Below the pieces are notes generated by a model. It was given only the letters and a program-made list of their open reading frames with translations, was not told where the DNA came from and did not search any database. Shown here one piece after another: positions 44,062 to 52,891 of a DNA stretch of 64,000 nucleotides. Numbering within the stretch: the first letter of the stretch is position 1; each line of letters begins with the position of its first letter. Source of the stretch: Mesorhizobium sp. SARCC-RB16n (GTDB lineage: Bacteria; Pseudomonadota; Alphaproteobacteria; Rhizobiales; Rhizobiaceae); NCBI RefSeq assembly GCF_008520305.1, contig NZ_ML703283.1:46328-110327 (forward strand), in the 5' to 3' direction. The translations under genes and the position numbers were made by a program.

Positions 44062-45903
44062 TCACTGCCGCTCCAGCAACGCGTCCTCGTACTTCTTGCG
44101 CGCCGTATTGACTTCCCGTCGCGCCGACACTTCCGGCACCGCGACATCCCACCAGTGACCGCCGGCCTCGGTCGAGACAAGCGGATCGGTGTCGATGACC
44201 AGCACGGTGGTCCGGTCGTTCTTCTTGGCCTTCTGCAGCGCGTTTTCCAGTTCGGCGATCGACGGCACTTTCTCTGATATCGCCCCCATGCTCGCCGCAT
44301 GCGCGGCGAAGTCGATGTCGGGCAGGATCTCGTGGCGCGAGTCCTTCAGGAGATTGTTGAAGTTCGCGCCACCGGTCGCCATCTGCAGCCGGTTGATGCA
44401 GCCAAAACCCCTGTTGTCGAGCAGTACGATGGTCAGTTTCAGACCGAGCATCACCGAGGTGGCAATCTCGGAATTCAGCATCAAATAGGAGCCGTCGCCG
44501 ATCATGACGACGACCTCCTTGTCGGGCTTGGCCATCTTGGTGCCGAGCCCGCCGGCGATTTCGTAACCCATGGTCGAGAAGCCGTATTCGGCGTGGTAGG
44601 AGCCGGGCGCGCCCGCTTGCCAGAGCTTGTGCAGTTCGCCCGGCAGGCCGCCTGCCGCATGCAGCAAGGTCACGCCGGAACCCATGGCGCGTTGTACCGC
44701 ACCGATCACCTGCGCATCCGAGGGGTAAGCGGCATTGGTCGATGCCGTCACCTTGGCCGCATCGGCCTGCCAGGCCTTCTTGCCGGTGGCTGCATTGTCG
44801 GTCCAGGCGGCTGGCGCCTTCCAGCCTTGCAGCGCGGCACCGAGTTCGGCGAGCGCTTCGGCCGCGTCCGCGACGAGCGGCAGTGCCCAGTGCTTGCCGG
44901 CGTCGAAGGGCTGCACGTTGAGCCCGATGATGGTCTTGCCGGAGTTCTTGAACAGCGCCCACGAGCCGGTGGTGAAATCCTGCAGACGCGTACCGACGGC
45001 AAGCACGACATCGGCTTCCTCCGCCAGCCGGTTGGCGGCCGAGGTGCCGGTGACGCCGACCGCCGCCATGTTGAGCGGGTGATCGTCCGGCAGCGAGGAT
45101 TTGCCGCCCTGCGTCTCGCAGACCGGAATGCCGAAGCTTTGCGCGAATTTGGCCAGTTCATCGGAAGCCTGCGAATAAAGCACGCCGCCGCCGGCGATGA
45201 TCAGCGGTTTCTTCGCGCCCTTGAGCGCGGTGACCGCCGCCGCCAGTTCCCGGCGATCTGGACGTGTCCGGCGTGGCGTCCAGAGCCGTTCGGCAAAGAA
45301 GCTTTCGGGATAGTCATAAGCCTCAGCCTGCACATCCTGGCAGAGCGACAAAGTCACCGGTCCGCATTCGGCCGGATCGGTCAGCACCTGCATGGCGCGA
45401 TTGAGCGCCGGGATGATCTGTTCCGGCCGCGTGATACGGTCGAAATAGCGTGATACCGGCCGGAAGCAGTCATTGACCGTCGCCGTGCCGTCGGAAAAAT
45501 CCTCGGCCTGCTGCAGCACCGGATCGGGAATGCGGTTGGCGAAGACATCGCCTGGCAAAAACAGGACGGGCAACCTGTTTACGTGGGCAAGGGCCGCCGC
45601 CGTCACCATGTTCAGCGCGCCGGGTCCGATCGAAGATGTCGCCGCCATGAACCGGCGACGGAAATTGGCCTTGGCAAAGGCGATCGCCGCATGCGCCATT
45701 GCCTGCTCGTTGTGGGCGCGGAAAGTCGGCAGTTCGTCGCGCACCTGATAGAGTGCCTCGCCGATCCCCGCGACATTGCCGTGCCCGAAGATCGCCCAGA
45801 TGCCACCAAAAATCGGCACTTTTTTGCCGTCGATCTCGGTCATCTGGCGGGACAGGAAGCGGGTCAGCGCCTGCGCCATCGTCAGGCGGATTGTCTTGCT
45901 CAT
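44062..45903 (-). CDS. iolD: 3D-(3,5/4)-trihydroxycyclohexane-1,2-dione acylhydrolase IolD
   Basis: The 613-residue thiamine-diphosphate enzyme starts MSKTIRLTMAQALTRFLSRQ. It has an N-terminal domain with GIWAIFGHGNVAG, a central domain around KPLIIAGGGVLYS, and a C-terminal ThDP motif VVMIGDGSYLMLNSEIATSV...LDNRG. It opens the inositol ring to 5-deoxy-glucuronate. It lies between iolC and iolE in one operon. Confidence 0.94.
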   Translation of the reverse strand: MSKTIRLTMAQALTRFLSRQMTEIDGKKVPIFGGIWAIFGHGNVAGIGEALYQVRDELPTFRAHNEQAMAHAAIAFAKANFRRRFMAATSSIGPGALNMVTAAALAHVNRLPVLFLPGDVFANRIPDPVLQQAEDFSDGTATVNDCFRPVSRYFDRITRPEQIIPALNRAMQVLTDPAECGPVTLSLCQDVQAEAYDYPESFFAERLWTPRRTRPDRRELAAAVTALKGAKKPLIIAGGGVLYSQASDELAKFAQSFGIPVCETQGGKSSLPDDHPLNMAAVGVTGTSAANRLAEEADVVLAVGTRLQDFTTGSWALFKNSGKTIIGLNVQPFDAGKHWALPLVADAAEALAELGAALQGWKAPAAWTDNAATGKKAWQADAAKVTASTNAAYPSDAQVIGAVQRAMGSGVTLLHAAGGLPGELHKLWQAGAPGSYHAEYGFSTMGYEIAGGLGTKMAKPDKEVVVMIGDGSYLMLNSEIATSVMLGLKLTIVLLDNRGFGCINRLQMATGGANFNNLLKDSRHEILPDIDFAAHAASMGAISEKVPSIAELENALQKAKKNDRTTVLVIDTDPLVSTEAGGHWWDVAVPEVSARREVNTARKKYEDALLERQ

Positions 45904-45951
45904 CGTCTTTTCCTCCGCAGTCCCTATGCCGCCTGTTTGTGCCGCGCCTTG

Positions 45952-47886
45952 TTATGCCGCCTTGCGGCCGCGCGCGGCAAGCCACGCTTCGGTCAGCTTT
46001 TCGAAGCGCGACGCCATGTCGGCGACAGCCTCGTCATCCGACATCCTGCCGGCCAGCCATTGTTCAGCCGCGTGGACGAAGATTGTGCGGCCGACGGCAA
46101 AGCCCTTGACGATGGGCGCCTTGGCGGTGGCGGCAAAGGCGGCCTCCAGCTCGTCCTGCGGCGCCTCCAGCCCAAGCAGCACGACGCCCCGGCACCAAGG
46201 GTCGTGTTTCAGGATCACCGCCTCGATTTTGGCCCAGGCGCCGCTCGACGCCTGCGGTTCCAGCTTCCACCAATCCGGCTTGATGCCGAGCGCATAGAGT
46301 TCTTCCAAGGCGCGCGGGATGGTGGTGTCGTCGAGCTTGCCGTTCTTGCCGGCGATGATCTCGACCAGCAATTCCCGGCCAACCTTGCGCGCGGCTTCGT
46401 AGAGGCTCTTGAGCTTCTGCTGCTGTTCTTCCTTGAGATCAGCCGGATCGTCGGGATGGTAGAAGCACAGGCACTTGATACAGTGATCGACCGGCCATTC
46501 GGTGAGCTGCGAGCCGATGTCCTGCGAGAATTCGAAGCGCAGCGGCCGCGAACCCGGCAGTTCCACCGGCCGGCCGAGCCAGGCGAAGGAATGCCGGGCG
46601 AATTCGAACATCGCCTCGCGGCCATGTTTCTCGTCGATCAGCATGCCATAGCCGTCGCGGCCGGCGGCGACCCTGGCCGCCGCCTTGACCGCGAGGACCT
46701 TGAAATCGCGGATGCGCGCCGGATCGGCGCCGGCCTTGGCCGCCACATCCTCGAGCTGCACACGGTGGTCGCAGGCGAGCGCCATCAGCGAAGGGATGTC
46801 GCGCCGGCGGGTGGTCGCCCAATGGATGTGGTTGATCGCCTCGTCCTTGCGCAGCGCGCGGTGCTTGCTGCCGTTCTTGAGGAAGAATTGCAGCTCCTCG
46901 AAGGTCGGATATTCCGGCGCGCACAAGAGCCGCGACACCGCGAAGGCGCCGCAGGCATTGGCCCAGGTCGCCGCGGTTGCATGGTCTTCGCCGCCGAGCC
47001 AGCCGCGCAGCAGGCCGGACATGAAGGCATCGCCGGCGCCCAGCACATTGTAGATCTCGATCGGGAACCCCTCGCCGACGATGCCGTCCTCGAGATCGTC
47101 GCTGATTTGCCCGTCATAGACGATGCAGCCCATGGCGCCGCGTTTCAAGACAATGGTCGCCGACGACAGCGCTCGGATCGTCTTCAGGGCATTCAGGCAG
47201 TCGTCGGCGCCGGACGCGATCATGATCTCTTCCTCGGTGCCGACGATGAGGTCGCAATCGGGCAGCACTGTCTTCAACTGGGCCGAGACCCGGTCCGACT
47301 TGACATAGCGCTCGAAACCTTCGGCGTGGCCGGCGAGACCCCACAGGTTCGGCCGGTAGTCGATGTCGAAGACAACCTTGCCGCCCCTGGCCTTCATGAT
47401 GCGGATCGCCTTGCGCTGGGCGGCGTCGCTGTTGGGGCGGGAAAAATGCGTGCCGGTGACGACGATCGCGCGGGCCGAGGCAATGAACGCCTCGTCGATG
47501 TCCTCTTCGGCCAGCGCCATGTCGGCACAGTCGGAGCGGTAGAAGATCATCGGCGAAACGCCTTCGCTCTCGACGGAGAGCAGAACCAGCGCGGTCAGCC
47601 GTTCCTTGTCGGTCTTCAGACCGTCGACATTGACGCCCTCGCGCTTCAACTGCTCGCGGATGAAGCGGCCCATCTGCTCGTCGCCGACCCGCGTCAGCAG
47701 CGCCGAGCGCAGGCCGAGCCGCGCCGTGCCGACCGAAATGTTGGCCGGGCAGCCGCCGACCGATTTGGCGAAGGAGGTGATGTCCTCCAGCCGCGAGCCG
47801 ATCTGCTGGCCATAGAGGTCGACGGAAGCGCGACCGATGGTGATGACATCGAGCGGTGAATGTCTTGCGTCCACGGCTTCGCTCAT
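45952..47886 (-). CDS. iolC: Fused 5-dehydro-2-deoxygluconokinase IolC and DUF2090 aldolase-like domain
   Basis: The 644-residue protein has an N-terminal PfkB sugar kinase (GRASVDLYGQQIGSRLED, KSVGGCPANISVGTARLG, and catalytic VLGAGDAFMSGLLRGWL near 260) through about residue 330. It is fused to a DUF2090 TIM-barrel domain (from about 345, with SLMALACDHRVQLED). The kinase phosphorylates 2-deoxy-5-keto-gluconate; the second domain resembles IolJ/LacD-type aldolases. Proteobacterial iolC genes often carry this fusion. It is the first gene of iolCDEB. Confidence 0.93.
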   Translation of the reverse strand: MSEAVDARHSPLDVITIGRASVDLYGQQIGSRLEDITSFAKSVGGCPANISVGTARLGLRSALLTRVGDEQMGRFIREQLKREGVNVDGLKTDKERLTALVLLSVESEGVSPMIFYRSDCADMALAEEDIDEAFIASARAIVVTGTHFSRPNSDAAQRKAIRIMKARGGKVVFDIDYRPNLWGLAGHAEGFERYVKSDRVSAQLKTVLPDCDLIVGTEEEIMIASGADDCLNALKTIRALSSATIVLKRGAMGCIVYDGQISDDLEDGIVGEGFPIEIYNVLGAGDAFMSGLLRGWLGGEDHATAATWANACGAFAVSRLLCAPEYPTFEELQFFLKNGSKHRALRKDEAINHIHWATTRRRDIPSLMALACDHRVQLEDVAAKAGADPARIRDFKVLAVKAAARVAAGRDGYGMLIDEKHGREAMFEFARHSFAWLGRPVELPGSRPLRFEFSQDIGSQLTEWPVDHCIKCLCFYHPDDPADLKEEQQQKLKSLYEAARKVGRELLVEIIAGKNGKLDDTTIPRALEELYALGIKPDWWKLEPQASSGAWAKIEAVILKHDPWCRGVVLLGLEAPQDELEAAFAATAKAPIVKGFAVGRTIFVHAAEQWLAGRMSDDEAVADMASRFEKLTEAWLAARGRKAA

Positions 47887-47966
47887 TGGAACCTCCCGTC
47901 GGCCTTGTCGTCATGGACAACATTGTTTGGGTAACACGCGCGAGCGGCGGCGTGGTGCCGGCAATA

Positions 47967-48012
47967 TGAAATAATAATTCCAATCCATAGTCAATATGGA
48001 ATGAGCATTCCC
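47967..48012. promoter_or_regulatory. Two candidate IolR operators upstream of iolC
   Basis: TGAAATAATAATTCCA (47967-47982) and TGGAATGAGCATTCCC (47997-48012) share the palindrome TGRAAT-N4-ATTYC. The second contains GGAA-N6-TTCC, the motif I recall reported for IolR in Sinorhizobium meliloti. They lie between iolC and iolR, and a third match is at 58792-58807. Confidence 0.65.
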
Positions 48013-48041
48013 CGATCTAAAGTGCCTTTTGAGGTGCTCGA

Positions 48042-48887
48042 TCAGGCCTTGCGCTTGCGGCTCGCGTCGCGCCGCTTCTCGCCGACGCCGACGGTCAGTG
48101 CCATGGCCAGCGCCATCGTCGCCGACAGCGAACGGAAGCCGGCGAAATCCGCCTCGGCAACCTCGAACCAGACACTGGCGAACTGGGCGAGCGGTGAGAA
48201 TGAGCTGTCGGTGATGGCGACGATCGGCACGCCCTGTTCGGCAATGACGCGCGCCTCCTCGATCGTGGCCGGCGCGTAGGGCGAGAAGCTGATGGCGATG
48301 ACGGCGTCCGCCGGTGTGGCGAAGCCGACCATCTCGGCATTCAGGCCGGCGGCCGATTCGATCAACTGGTTGCGGATCTTCAGCTTGCCGAGCGCATAGG
48401 CGATGTAGGAAGCCACCGGATAGGAGCGCCGCTTGGCCAAAACATAGATGGTCTGCGCCTTTGCCAGCAGTGAAATCGCGTCTTCCAGATGCGCGTCGTC
48501 CAGCGTGCGGGAAATGTCGTTGAGCGAGGTGCTGGCGGCGGCGATGAAGCCGTCGAAGATCGCCCGGTGGCCGGCGCCGCCCTCGGCCTTGGCGCGCAGC
48601 GCCTGCAGCCGCTCGTCATAGGACGAGTTGCGCTCGCGTAGTCGCTCGCGGAAGACCTGCTGCAGGCTGGTGAAGCCGTCGAAACCGAGTTGCTGGGCAA
48701 AGCGGATCAGCGTCGAGGGCTGCACACCGGCCGAAGCGGCGATGCTGGCGGCGGTGCCGAAGGCGATATCGTCTGGATTGTCGAGCGCATAGGCAGCGAT
48801 CTGGGCGATGCGCTTGGGCAGGCTCTCGCGCCGATCCAGGATCGCGGCGCGCAGCGTCTCGAAGTCGCGAGGTACCTGTTCGTCCAT
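48042..48887 (-). CDS. iolR: MurR/RpiR family inositol regulator IolR
   Basis: The 281-residue protein has an HTH_6 domain (LPKRIAQIAAYALDNPDDIA, SAGVQPSTLIRFAQQLGFDGF) and a SIS domain (AKAQTIYVLAKRRSYPVASYIAYALG, VIAISFSPYAPATIEEARVI). It directly precedes iolCDEB in the same direction, the arrangement of the rhizobial iolRCDEB locus. It is expected to repress the inositol genes until an inositol intermediate binds the SIS domain. Confidence 0.88.
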   Translation of the reverse strand: MDEQVPRDFETLRAAILDRRESLPKRIAQIAAYALDNPDDIAFGTAASIAASAGVQPSTLIRFAQQLGFDGFTSLQQVFRERLRERNSSYDERLQALRAKAEGGAGHRAIFDGFIAAASTSLNDISRTLDDAHLEDAISLLAKAQTIYVLAKRRSYPVASYIAYALGKLKIRNQLIESAAGLNAEMVGFATPADAVIAISFSPYAPATIEEARVIAEQGVPIVAITDSSFSPLAQFASVWFEVAEADFAGFRSLSATMALAMALTVGVGEKRRDASRKRKA

Positions 48888-48975
48888 CGTCGCTCTGTTC
48901 AGGCCTGTCCGAAGGCTCTCTCTGCCCCATCATAGCGGGCCTGCGCAAGAACGCCATAAAAAATGAGGCAGACAT

Positions 48976-48996
48976 TCCATTTCGGAAAGAAATGGA
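48976..48996. promoter_or_regulatory. Inverted repeat in the iolR / oxidoreductase divergent region
   Basis: TCCATTTC (48976-48983) and GAAATGGA (48989-48996) form a perfect 8-base inverted repeat around GGAAA, about 45 bases before the oxidoreductase start and 90 before iolR. It contains TTCC and GGAA half-sites like the IolR motif and could be an IolR site for both genes. Confidence 0.45.
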
Positions 48997-49039
48997 CTAA
49001 TTCATCCACACAGCATTCATGGCAGCGGAGAAACGAAAG

Positions 49040-50149
49040 ATGGTCGGCGTTGGTCTCATCGGCACGGGCTTCATGGGCAAATGCCACGCCATCGCGTGGA
49101 GCGCCGTCGGTGCCGTCTTCCCCGACGCGGGCAAGCCGCGGCTCGTCCATCTCGGCGAGGTCAATGAGGACCTCGCCAGGCGAAAGGCCGGCGAGTTCGG
49201 CTTCGCCAAGGCGTCCGGCGACTGGCGTGCCGTCGTCAACGACCCCGAAGTGGATGTCGTCTCGCTGACGACGCCCAATCAGTTTCATCCGGAAATGGCC
49301 ATCGCCGTCCTCCAGGCCGGCAAGCATCTGTGGTGCGAAAAGCCGATGGCGCCAAGCTTTGCCGAAGCCGAAGCGATGGCGGCCGCGGCCAAGAAATCAG
49401 GCAAGATTGCCGCGCTTGGTTACAATTACATCCAGAGCCCAGCCATCCGCCATATCGGCGCGCTGCTCGACGAGAAGATCATCGGCGAGGTCAACCATCT
49501 GCGCATCGAGATGGACGAGGATTTCATGGCCGATCCGGAGGCGCTGTTCTTCTGGAAGCACGAGGCGTCCTCCGGTTATGGCGCGCTCGACGATTTCGCC
49601 GTGCATCCGCTGTCGCTGGTCACGGCGCTGTTCGGCCGCGTCGCCAGCGTCATCTGCGACATGGCAAAGCCCTATGCCGACCGCAAGCTGGCGTCAGGCG
49701 GGCGCCGCGCGGTCGAGACCTACGACATCGCCAGCGTGCTGATGCATCTGGAAAGCGGGGTTGCCGGCACGCTGCTGGTCAACCGCTCGGCCTGGGGCCG
49801 CAAGGGCCGCATTGCGGTCCAGATCTTCGGCTCCAAGGGATCGATCCTGTTCGATCAGGAGCGAATGAACGAATTCCAACTCTATTTGACATCGGACCGG
49901 CCGACCGAACAGGGCTATCGCACCATCCTGGTGGCGCCGCAGCACAAGCCCTACGATCTTTTCGTCCCGGCGCCTGGCCACAGCCTCGGCTTCAACGATC
50001 TCAAGATCATCGAATGCCATGAATTGCTGACGCGGCTTGCCGGCAAGCCGGCCCGGCTCATCGAGTTTGCGGAAGGTCTGGAGATCGAGCGCACCGTGCA
50101 CGCCATGGCGCGCTCCTTCGAGGAGAAGCGCTGGGTGGATGTGCGGTAA
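49040..50149 (+). CDS. Gfo/Idh/MocA family oxidoreductase
   Basis: The 369-residue protein has an N-terminal Rossmann fold (VGVGLIGTGFMGKCHAIAW), the family motif LWCEKPMAPSFAEAEAM (EKP) and a C-terminal alpha/beta domain with DDFAVHPLSLVTALFG. ATG 49040 is preferred over 49019 because CGGAG lies before it and the protein then begins right at the nucleotide-binding strand. It is divergent from iolR and probably oxidises an inositol isomer or related sugar with NAD(P). Confidence 0.88.
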   Translation: MVGVGLIGTGFMGKCHAIAWSAVGAVFPDAGKPRLVHLGEVNEDLARRKAGEFGFAKASGDWRAVVNDPEVDVVSLTTPNQFHPEMAIAVLQAGKHLWCEKPMAPSFAEAEAMAAAAKKSGKIAALGYNYIQSPAIRHIGALLDEKIIGEVNHLRIEMDEDFMADPEALFFWKHEASSGYGALDDFAVHPLSLVTALFGRVASVICDMAKPYADRKLASGGRRAVETYDIASVLMHLESGVAGTLLVNRSAWGRKGRIAVQIFGSKGSILFDQERMNEFQLYLTSDRPTEQGYRTILVAPQHKPYDLFVPAPGHSLGFNDLKIIECHELLTRLAGKPARLIEFAEGLEIERTVHAMARSFEEKRWVDVR

Positions 50150-50152
50150 TAG

Positions 50153-50851
50153 TCAGCCGCCGACAGCCGCGTTCGTCTCCCAGCCATTGACCCAGACCTG
50201 CCGCAAGCGGTCGCCTTCGCCCTTGAAGTGTAGGCCGGTCGGCTGGCAATCCTCGATACGGTCGCTGCGGAAATTGCGGATCGCCTGGCGCAGCTCACAC
50301 CAGGCGACGATGTTGGCGGTCTCGGCGTAATAGATCAGCGCGATCGGGCGGATCAGGCGTGTCGTGGACCGGCCGAGTTCATCGCGGTAGGAAAGATCGA
50401 GCTTTTCCTCGTCGCGGATGGCGCGGCGCACCAGCGCCAGGTCAATCGCGCCGGCGGAGGGCGCGGCAAAGCCCCAGGCGTGCAACGCATTGGCGTCGAG
50501 TGTCTGGCGCAAGGGCGGCGGCACCGCGCCGGCGATCTTGGCGCCGACGCGCTTGGCCGCCTGCTTGAGCTCGTCGTCTCCCGTGCGCTCCAACAGCGCC
50601 AGCGACAGCACGATCGCCTCCATCTCCTCGATCGAGAACATCAGCGGTGGCAACTCGAAACCGGGGCGCAGTATGTAGCCGATGCCACGGCCGCCTTCGA
50701 TCGGGACACGCATGGCCTGCAGTGCCGCGATGTCGCGGTAGATCGAGCGTATCGTCACTTCCAGTTGCCCGGCAATCATTGCCGCCGTCACCGGCTGCCT
50801 TGCCAGCCGCAGGATCTGGATGATCTCGAACAGGCGCGAGGCCTTGCGCAT
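50153..50851 (-). CDS. YafY-type HTH-WYL transcriptional regulator
   Basis: The 232-residue protein begins MRKASRLFEIIQILRLARQP with an HTH_11 domain (RSIYRDIAALQAMRVPIEGG) and a WYL effector domain (LVRRAIRDEEKLDLSYRDE, TRLIRPIALIYYAETANIVA). It diverges from a LysE-type exporter; a CAACTGAC inverted repeat between them is the probable operator. Start 50851 follows a GGTGAG site. Confidence 0.88.
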   Translation of the reverse strand: MRKASRLFEIIQILRLARQPVTAAMIAGQLEVTIRSIYRDIAALQAMRVPIEGGRGIGYILRPGFELPPLMFSIEEMEAIVLSLALLERTGDDELKQAAKRVGAKIAGAVPPPLRQTLDANALHAWGFAAPSAGAIDLALVRRAIRDEEKLDLSYRDELGRSTTRLIRPIALIYYAETANIVAWCELRQAIRNFRSDRIEDCQPTGLHFKGEGDRLRQVWVNGWETNAAVGG

Positions 50852-50872
50852 TTTTCTCACCAACTGGAATCA

Positions 50873-50896
50873 CAACTGACACATCATCGTCAGTTG
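50873..50896. promoter_or_regulatory. Operator-like inverted repeat between WYL regulator and LysE-type exporter
   Basis: CAACTGAC (50873-50880) and GTCAGTTG (50889-50896) are perfectly symmetric around ACATCATC. A further direct copy, CAACTGAC, ends right before the exporter ATG (50972-50979) and a partial one (CAACTGG) lies at 50861. Repeated half-sites in a divergent promoter strongly suggest binding by the adjacent regulator. Confidence 0.65.
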
Positions 50897-50979
50897 GGTC
50901 GATCTATATGATCTCCTATCGACTTGAAAATCAACAAACTCCTTGGCAATGCGCCGCCAAGAGGCGACAGGCAACTGAC

Positions 50980-51615
50980 ATGAGCTACGCGGAAAATCTC
51001 TGGCTTTTCTTTCTTCTCCTGTTCGGCATCATCGCCGTTCCAGGCATGGACATGCTGTTCGTGCTTGCCAATGCGCTGACCGGTGGACGCGACAGGGGCC
51101 TTGCCGCGACCGGCGGCATCATGGTCGGCGGCATGGTGCACACACTGAACGGCGCTGTCGGCGTCGGCCTGCTCATGCATTTCGTGCCGATCCTGTTCAA
51201 GCCGCTGCTGATCGCCGGCGCCGCCTACATGGCCTATATCGGCATCACGCTGATGCGCAGCTCCATCACCGTTGGTCATGACGGACCTGCCGGCAGCCGT
51301 TCCGCTTGGAAGGCGTTTCGCCAGGGTTTCGTGACCTGTCTGATCAATCCGAAGGCCTATCTCTTCGTCCTGGCCGTCTACCCACAGTTCCTGAGAGCGG
51401 ACTACGGCCCGATCTGGATGCAGGCGACAATCATGGGCCTGCTGACCGTGCTGACACAGGCCGCGATCTATGGCGGGCTCGCCATATCGGCCGGCCGCAG
51501 CCGCAGCCTTTTGATCGCCAATCCCCGGGCGACTGCATTCGCCGGCCGTGCGGCCGGGCTGCTGCTGTTTGCGGTCTCGGTCTTCACCGCATGGGAGGGG
51601 CTAAGGGCGGCGTAG
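50980..51615 (+). CDS. LysE/RhtB family exporter
   Basis: The 211-residue membrane protein has six predicted segments. It has the LysE/RhtB patterns FGIIAVPGMDMLFVLANAL near the start, GAAYMAYIGITLMRS, and AFRQGFVTCLINPKAYLFVLAVYPQF. Such proteins export amino acids or homoserine lactones. The substrate is unknown. Controlled most likely by the divergent WYL regulator. Confidence 0.88.
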   Translation: MSYAENLWLFFLLLFGIIAVPGMDMLFVLANALTGGRDRGLAATGGIMVGGMVHTLNGAVGVGLLMHFVPILFKPLLIAGAAYMAYIGITLMRSSITVGHDGPAGSRSAWKAFRQGFVTCLINPKAYLFVLAVYPQFLRADYGPIWMQATIMGLLTVLTQAAIYGGLAISAGRSRSLLIANPRATAFAGRAAGLLLFAVSVFTAWEGLRAA

Positions 51616-51652
51616 TTCCCGTTGGCGCCGCCCTTCCCGCATTGTCGTCGTA

Positions 51653-52744
51653 TCAGGCGGCGCCCTGCCGGCTGTCCAGCATGGCGCGGCGCGCCGAGCG
51701 GCACCATTCGACAGCGCCGGCAAGGCCGTGCAGCACCGTCTCGGTGGTCGCCCAGTCGATGCAGCCGTCGGTGATGCTCTGGCCGTAGACCAGCGGCTTG
51801 CCGGGCACGACGTCCTGCCGGCCGGCGACGAGATTGCTCTCTATCATGACGCCGATGATGCGCTCGTCGCCCGCCGCCACCTGGCCCGCGACATCGGCCG
51901 CCACCTTCGGCTGGTTCTCGGGCTTCTTGCTCGAATTGGCATGGCTGACGTCGATCATCAGACGGGGTGCGATACCGATGCGGGCGAGTTCCACGGAGGC
52001 GGCCTCGACGCTTGCCGCGTCATAGTTCGGCGCGATGCCGCCGCGCAGGATGACATGGCAATCCTCGTTTCCGGTCGTCGCCGCAATCGCGCTGCGTCCG
52101 CCCTTGGTCACAGCCATGAAATGGTGCGGCTGGGCGGCCGACTTCACCGCCTCGCCGGCGATCCTGAGATTGCCGTCTGTGCCGTTCTTGAAGCCGACCG
52201 GGCACGAGAGACCCGAGGCCAGCTCGCGATGGATCTGGCTCTCGGTCGTGCGCGCGCCGATAGCGCCCCAGGCGACGAGGTCGGCAATGTATTGCGGCGT
52301 CGTCATATCCAGGAATTCGGTCGCCGCCGGCAGGCCGAGATTGTTGACGGCCGAAAGAACGTTGCGCGCCATCCGCAGCCCCTTGTCGATGTTGAAGCTG
52401 CCGTCGAGGTCGGGATCGTTGATCAGGCCTTTCCAGCCGACCGTCGTGCGCGGTTTCTCGAAATAGACCCGCATGACGATCTCCAGCCGGTCGGCCAGGG
52501 CCTCGCGCAGCGCCGCCAGACGGCTGGCATAGTCGACGGCCGCGACCGGATCGTGGATGGAACAAGGGCCGACGATGACAACAAGTCGATCGTCGGCCCC
52601 GGTCAGGATGGAATGGATGGCGTTGCGCGAGGCGGCAACGGTGCGGGTCGCCGTCAGTGAGCGCGGTATCTCGCGCATCACCTCTTCCGGCGTGCTCAGC
52701 AGTCTAAGTTCCTTGACCCGAAGGTCGTCTGTGGTGGTCAACAC
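51653..52744 (-). CDS. aroG: 3-deoxy-7-phosphoheptulonate (DAHP) synthase, class I (AroF/G/H type)
   Basis: The 363-residue enzyme has the type I alpha motifs: VVIVGPCSIHDPVAAVDYA near 53, RVYFEKPRTTVGWKGLIND near 92, CPVGFKNGTDGNL near 180, and IDVSHANSSKKPENQ near 263, which hold the PEP, erythrose-4-phosphate and metal ligands. It catalyses the first step of the shikimate pathway. Upstream is a complete aromatic attenuator (52843-52963), so expression should rise when Tyr, Trp or Phe-tRNA runs short. Confidence 0.93.
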   Translation of the reverse strand: MLTTTDDLRVKELRLLSTPEEVMREIPRSLTATRTVAASRNAIHSILTGADDRLVVIVGPCSIHDPVAAVDYASRLAALREALADRLEIVMRVYFEKPRTTVGWKGLINDPDLDGSFNIDKGLRMARNVLSAVNNLGLPAATEFLDMTTPQYIADLVAWGAIGARTTESQIHRELASGLSCPVGFKNGTDGNLRIAGEAVKSAAQPHHFMAVTKGGRSAIAATTGNEDCHVILRGGIAPNYDAASVEAASVELARIGIAPRLMIDVSHANSSKKPENQPKVAADVAGQVAAGDERIIGVMIESNLVAGRQDVVPGKPLVYGQSITDGCIDWATTETVLHGLAGAVEWCRSARRAMLDSRQGAA

Positions 52745-52764
52745 GGCTTTCTGCTCCTGTTAGA

Positions 52765-52808
52765 GCAATTCCAGGAAAAGTGCGTAGCGGTTTTCCGTCC
52801 GGAATTGC
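52765..52808. repeat. Palindromic intergenic element in the aroG leader
   Basis: GCAATTCC (52765-52772) pairs with GGAATTGC (52801-52808) and inner GGAAAA with TTTTCC (52774-52779/52791-52796). The loop AGTGCGTAGCGG is the reverse complement of the core in the element at 41391-41494. It lies between the attenuator terminator and the aroG start. Confidence 0.65.
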
Positions 52809-52842
52809 GTAAAACTATGTTTGGGAACCTGCCGGCTGAAAC

Positions 52843-52867
52843 AAAAAAGCCGCCAGGTCTGGCGGCT
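52843..52867 (-). terminator. Attenuator terminator upstream of aroG
   Basis: On the minus strand AGCCGCCAG (52867-52859) and CTGGCGGCT (52856-52848) form a strong hairpin followed by six U residues (52848-52843). This is an intrinsic terminator about 100 bases before the aroG start. Its 5' arm can instead pair with CTGGCGGC inside the leader ORF (52921-52914), forming an antiterminator. Confidence 0.85.
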
Positions 52868-52891
52868 GTTCGGACCTTGTTGCTGCAATCT

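Noticed and set aside
45583-47859. Plus-strand 758-codon frame opposite iolC
   Set aside because: The minus strand encodes a clear IolC-DUF2090 protein; this frame has no recognisable domain and shadow composition.
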